Assembly (NCBI GenBank): GCA_030672345.1
Contig: DAOVGO010000116.1
Span: 1 to 6,738, forward strand
Direction of reading: 5' to 3'
From: Methanosarcinales archaeon
GTDB lineage: Archaea; Halobacteriota; Methanosarcinia; Methanosarcinales; Methanogasteraceae
DNA: 6,738 bases
Below the pieces are notes generated by a model. That model did not search any database. It was not told the DNA's origin and was given only the letters and a program-made list of their open reading frames with translations. The translations under genes were made by a program, and so were the position numbers. This document shows positions 5,111 to 6,738 of the stretch, in pieces (position 1 is the first letter of the stretch; each line of letters opens with the position of its first letter).

Positions 5111-6129
5111 TACGTCGTGCCCTCTCTGAACATGGAAATGCCGATGCCCGTGTTTACGAGGAGTTTGTGCGCAAGATCCTGATACTGCCATGAACCGAGC
5201 CCGCAATCAGGTCCTGCGTATCGTATCGTATCCCCAAACCGCGCATAAGCGTGTCGAAGGCGTTTTGCGATCATATCAGGCGTCTCCATCGACGTCACGA
5301 TCTCGTCGAGCCTGGACGTCTCCTTCCACACATTGATCTGGTATCGTTCGTTTAATTCGGCGGTCATGCCGAAGATGTCGGTTCTTGCCACGCCGACCCG
5401 CAGAAATGTGTCGTACTGCTCAAGATCTGTCTTTTCGACCAGTTCGAGATAGTCCGGGTTTGCTGCGGATTCCACGCCGACGACGTTGATCGAATCGGAC
5501 TCACATGCAATATTGTAATGCAGAGGCGAGTGCAGGTGTATCTGCGTATCGACATCAGAGGATTTCGCTGAGAGATTGAGCGTACGGATGATCTCGTCGT
5601 CATCGAACATGATCTCAGGATTGATGCCGATACTCGGCTCATCGATGCTGATTAAGGCGACATCAAACGACGACTTCATGTTAAGTGCCCTCTTCACGAA
5701 CCGATCGACGCTTCGTGCAAAGAGTTCGAGTATGTCAGAGTATGCGGTGCTGCCAAACTGCTTCAGATACAGTTCGATCGCGCCTGTGATGCAGACCCTG
5801 ACCCTCAACCGCTCTCCGTTCTCCTCAAAATACTCCTTTGCGACCGGTTCAAGGAGTTGCAGCTCGATTATATCTGCGCAGGCTTCTTTTACGAGAAATG
5901 GCGCCTCATCAGAGGACGGATCATTGATGATCCCGAGAAACTGCTGGTTCATGTCCTGAAACTGAGGGTACGCCGGTATCTCGACGCTTGCAGCGATCTT
6001 CTGGCGCATGGCATCACAGACGACCTCACTGACCTCATCATACCGTTTGTCTGCAAATGCTTGCTGCACACGGTCTTTCTCCCCCAGCGGAAGCGGATAA
6101 CTCCCGATGTCATCGAATATGATATCCAT
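5110..6129 (-). CDS. MetE-like (UROD/MetE superfamily) methyltransferase, probable short methionine synthase
   Basis: The 339-residue product corresponds to the catalytic C-terminal barrel of cobalamin-independent methionine synthase and lacks the N-terminal half of the roughly 750-residue bacterial MetE. Short archaeal relatives transfer methyl groups to homocysteine from corrinoid donors rather than from polyglutamyl folate. Matching landmarks are IGSYPLP at 8-14 (family entry motif), SIDEPSIG at 161-168 (matching QIDEPAL of MetE), QIHLHSP at 197-202 (matching IHTHMCY), VVGVES at 217-221 with the zinc-ligand Glu at E220, and GPDCGLG at 307-311 (matching NPDCGL, zinc-ligand Cys at C309). H200 aligns with the zinc His, but the following zinc Cys is replaced (H-S-P instead of H-M-C), so zinc binding or substrate may differ. 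It is the first gene of a minus-strand set and overlaps the KaiC-like gene by one base. Homocysteine methylation is the best guess; another thiol methyl transfer is possible. Confidence 0.8.
   Translation of the reverse strand: MDIIFDDIGSYPLPLGEKDRVQQAFADKRYDEVSEVVCDAMRQKIAASVEIPAYPQFQDMNQQFLGIINDPSSDEAPFLVKEACADIIELQLLEPVAKEYFEENGERLRVRVCITGAIELYLKQFGSTAYSDILELFARSVDRFVKRALNMKSSFDVALISIDEPSIGINPEIMFDDDEIIRTLNLSAKSSDVDTQIHLHSPLHYNIACESDSINVVGVESAANPDYLELVEKTDLEQYDTFLRVGVARTDIFGMTAELNERYQINVWKETSRLDEIVTSMETPDMIAKRLRHAYARFGDTIRYAGPDCGLGSWQYQDLAHKLLVNTGIGISMFREGTT
5121..5124 (-). promoter_or_regulatory. Ribosome binding site deciding the KaiC-like start
   Basis: GAGG on the minus strand, within GAGAGGGC, lies ten bases before the ATG at 5110 and inside the last codons of the methyltransferase gene. 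It supports starting at 5110 rather than at 5206. Confidence 0.5.
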
Positions 6130-6159
6130 GATATCTATTTATGTGCGTTTTGGTGATGT

Positions 6160-6167
6160 AAATATAT
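6160..6167 (-). promoter_or_regulatory. Putative TATA box of the methyltransferase operon
   Basis: On the minus strand ATATATTT, within ccgatatatttac, is centred about 35 bases before the ATG at 6129. An archaeal start about 26 bases downstream would leave a leader of roughly 9 bases. No Shine-Dalgarno sequence is visible before the ATG. The start codon sits between two EcoRV-type palindromes (gatatc at 6121-6126 and 6130-6135), of unknown meaning. Confidence 0.35.
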
Positions 6168-6593
6168 CGGAGGGCTGTCAACGTCAGCCACATCAGGAGG
6201 AGTTGGAAACAGAAAGCTCCGAGACCCGGATGTCGTATCGCATCTTATATGCGTGCCACATTATGTCTGGTCTCTTCAATCTCTTCCGCCTGTTGCAATG
6301 CATTACACGATCTTGCAGGCTGGCTGAGTGGGGCGATAGAGGTTGATCAGGTTTAAGTAATATAATGACATTGACCGCAACAGGATGAGATGGAGCGATC
6401 TACAATACCGGCTTATGGTATAGCGCTATTGATAAGTTGTGGTTTGGATGTGGCATATTATGGATAGATACAATGTCAATTTCATGCGATTGAACTGGAG
6501 TAAACAATCAAAAAATCAGGAGAAGCACCCATATACCCTCGAAAAAAGTAATTGGATTGGTTATGCTGATACTGATCAGCGGAGTGATCTGCA
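6168..6593. other. Region upstream of the methyltransferase operon without a convincing gene
   Basis: No frame here gives a recognisable protein; the 79-codon plus-strand frame at 6107-6346 starts inside the methyltransferase gene on the other strand and is low-complexity in character. Visible structures are a short hairpin at 6174-6190 (ggctg, 7-base loop, cagcc), a 5-bp stem around 6406-6422 (atacc/ggtat), and a distant 8-bp inverted pair (tgacattg at 6366-6373, caatgtca at 6471-6478). None identifies a riboswitch or RNA gene. A hydrophobic, signal-peptide-like stretch is readable on the plus strand from 6542 but lacks a good start codon. Confidence 0.4.
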
Positions 6594-6738
6594 TTATATG
6601 TACGTGTTTAGCCGCTCAGCCTCACCCTCATCATCTGGAGACTGCCCGAGTCCCTGCTGCGCCCACGTCGCCAGCACTGTCATGATCCGCTCATGGATTG
6701 ACGTCCCTTTTCCATTACGCAATGTCCCTACGATCTTC
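6594..6738 (-). CDS. C-terminal end of an unrecognised protein (partial, runs off the window)
   Basis: The minus strand is open from the window edge to TAA at 6594-6596, giving 47 residues that include GTLRNGKGTSIHERIMTVLA and then TWAQQGLGQSPDDEGEAERL and a short tail. The mixture of charged and hydrophobic residues, an amphipathic helix (IHERIMTVLATWAQ) and an acidic hydrophilic C-terminus look like genuine coding sequence, and third-position base use is similar to its neighbours. I do not recognise the family. It would be transcribed in the same direction as the methyltransferase operon, about 465 bp upstream of that operon's start codon. Confidence 0.5.
   Translation of the reverse strand, partial: KIVGTLRNGKGTSIHERIMTVLATWAQQGLGQSPDDEGEAERLNTYI

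Noticed and set aside
5111..5206. 32-residue upstream extension of the KaiC-like protein
   Set aside because: It lies entirely within the methyltransferase gene and does not resemble a KaiC N-terminus; the coupled ATG at 5110 with GAGG upstream is better.
6170..6240. Possible riboswitch upstream of the MetE-like gene (hairpin ggctg/cagcc)
   Set aside because: Only one short stem is visible, it lies upstream of the likely transcription start, and no conserved cobalamin or SAM riboswitch core was recognised.
6314..6350. tRNA-like D-arm sequence (tggctgagtgggg)
   Set aside because: No matching anticodon arm, T arm with ggttcgaatc, or acceptor stem could be built around it.

Overview
The window looks like an uncultured euryarchaeote, probably from a methanogen-related lineage (Methanomicrobia, ANME or Syntrophoarchaeum-like). 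Four things point there: an archaeal membrane-lipid prenyltransferase of the UbiA family, an archaeosortase-type PGF-CTERM tail on a TPR fragment, a single-domain KaiC-like ATPase next to a short, folate-independent-type methionine synthase, and a TATA box about 30 nt before the nadA ATG that suggests a nearly leaderless transcript. The lineage is inferred from gene content; no rRNA or other marker is present.

Left part (1-703), remodelled DNA. A 72-codon minus-strand fragment (32-250) is the last TPR repeat and PGF-CTERM anchor of a surface protein whose front is missing. Just upstream of it lies a complete non-coding mobile element, 274-508. It has perfect 15-bp terminal inverted repeats beginning GTAA and a perfect 8-bp target duplication (gtcccatc), which are hallmarks of the IS66 family without its genes: a MITE of 235 bp. 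Inside it sits a GC-rich imperfect palindrome (336-417) of the CCGCGGAGG/CGCAGAGG type. Between the element and nadA are about 190 bases with no assignable gene, but with a curious open minus-strand frame.

Middle, plus strand (704-2501). nadA (quinolinate synthase, NAD synthesis) and a digeranylgeranylglyceryl phosphate synthase (UbiA family, archaeal ether-lipid synthesis) lie 58 nt apart, with a short degenerate heptamer repeat between them. They are probably co-transcribed from the TATA box at 670-678.

Right, minus strand (2545-6129), convergent with the first pair. Reading 6129 to 2545, the order is a MetE-like methyltransferase, a KaiC-like ATPase whose ATG overlaps the methyltransferase stop (TAATG), and, 46 nt further on, a 580-residue HEAT-repeat protein. 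The layout is that of one operon. The MetE-like protein keeps most of the zinc site but lacks the first zinc-binding cysteine of canonical MetE, the most interesting protein-level anomaly here. The HEAT protein has 17 repeats of about 31 residues, split into three blocks by two copies of a distinctive MGW..P / W.GLV..GEPA linker.

Far right (6130-6738). About 460 bases hold no convincing gene apart from the putative promoter of the methyltransferase operon. The last 145 bases contain the C-terminal end of an unrecognised minus-strand gene running off the window. I see no tRNA, rRNA or CRISPR array, and no complete transposase gene.
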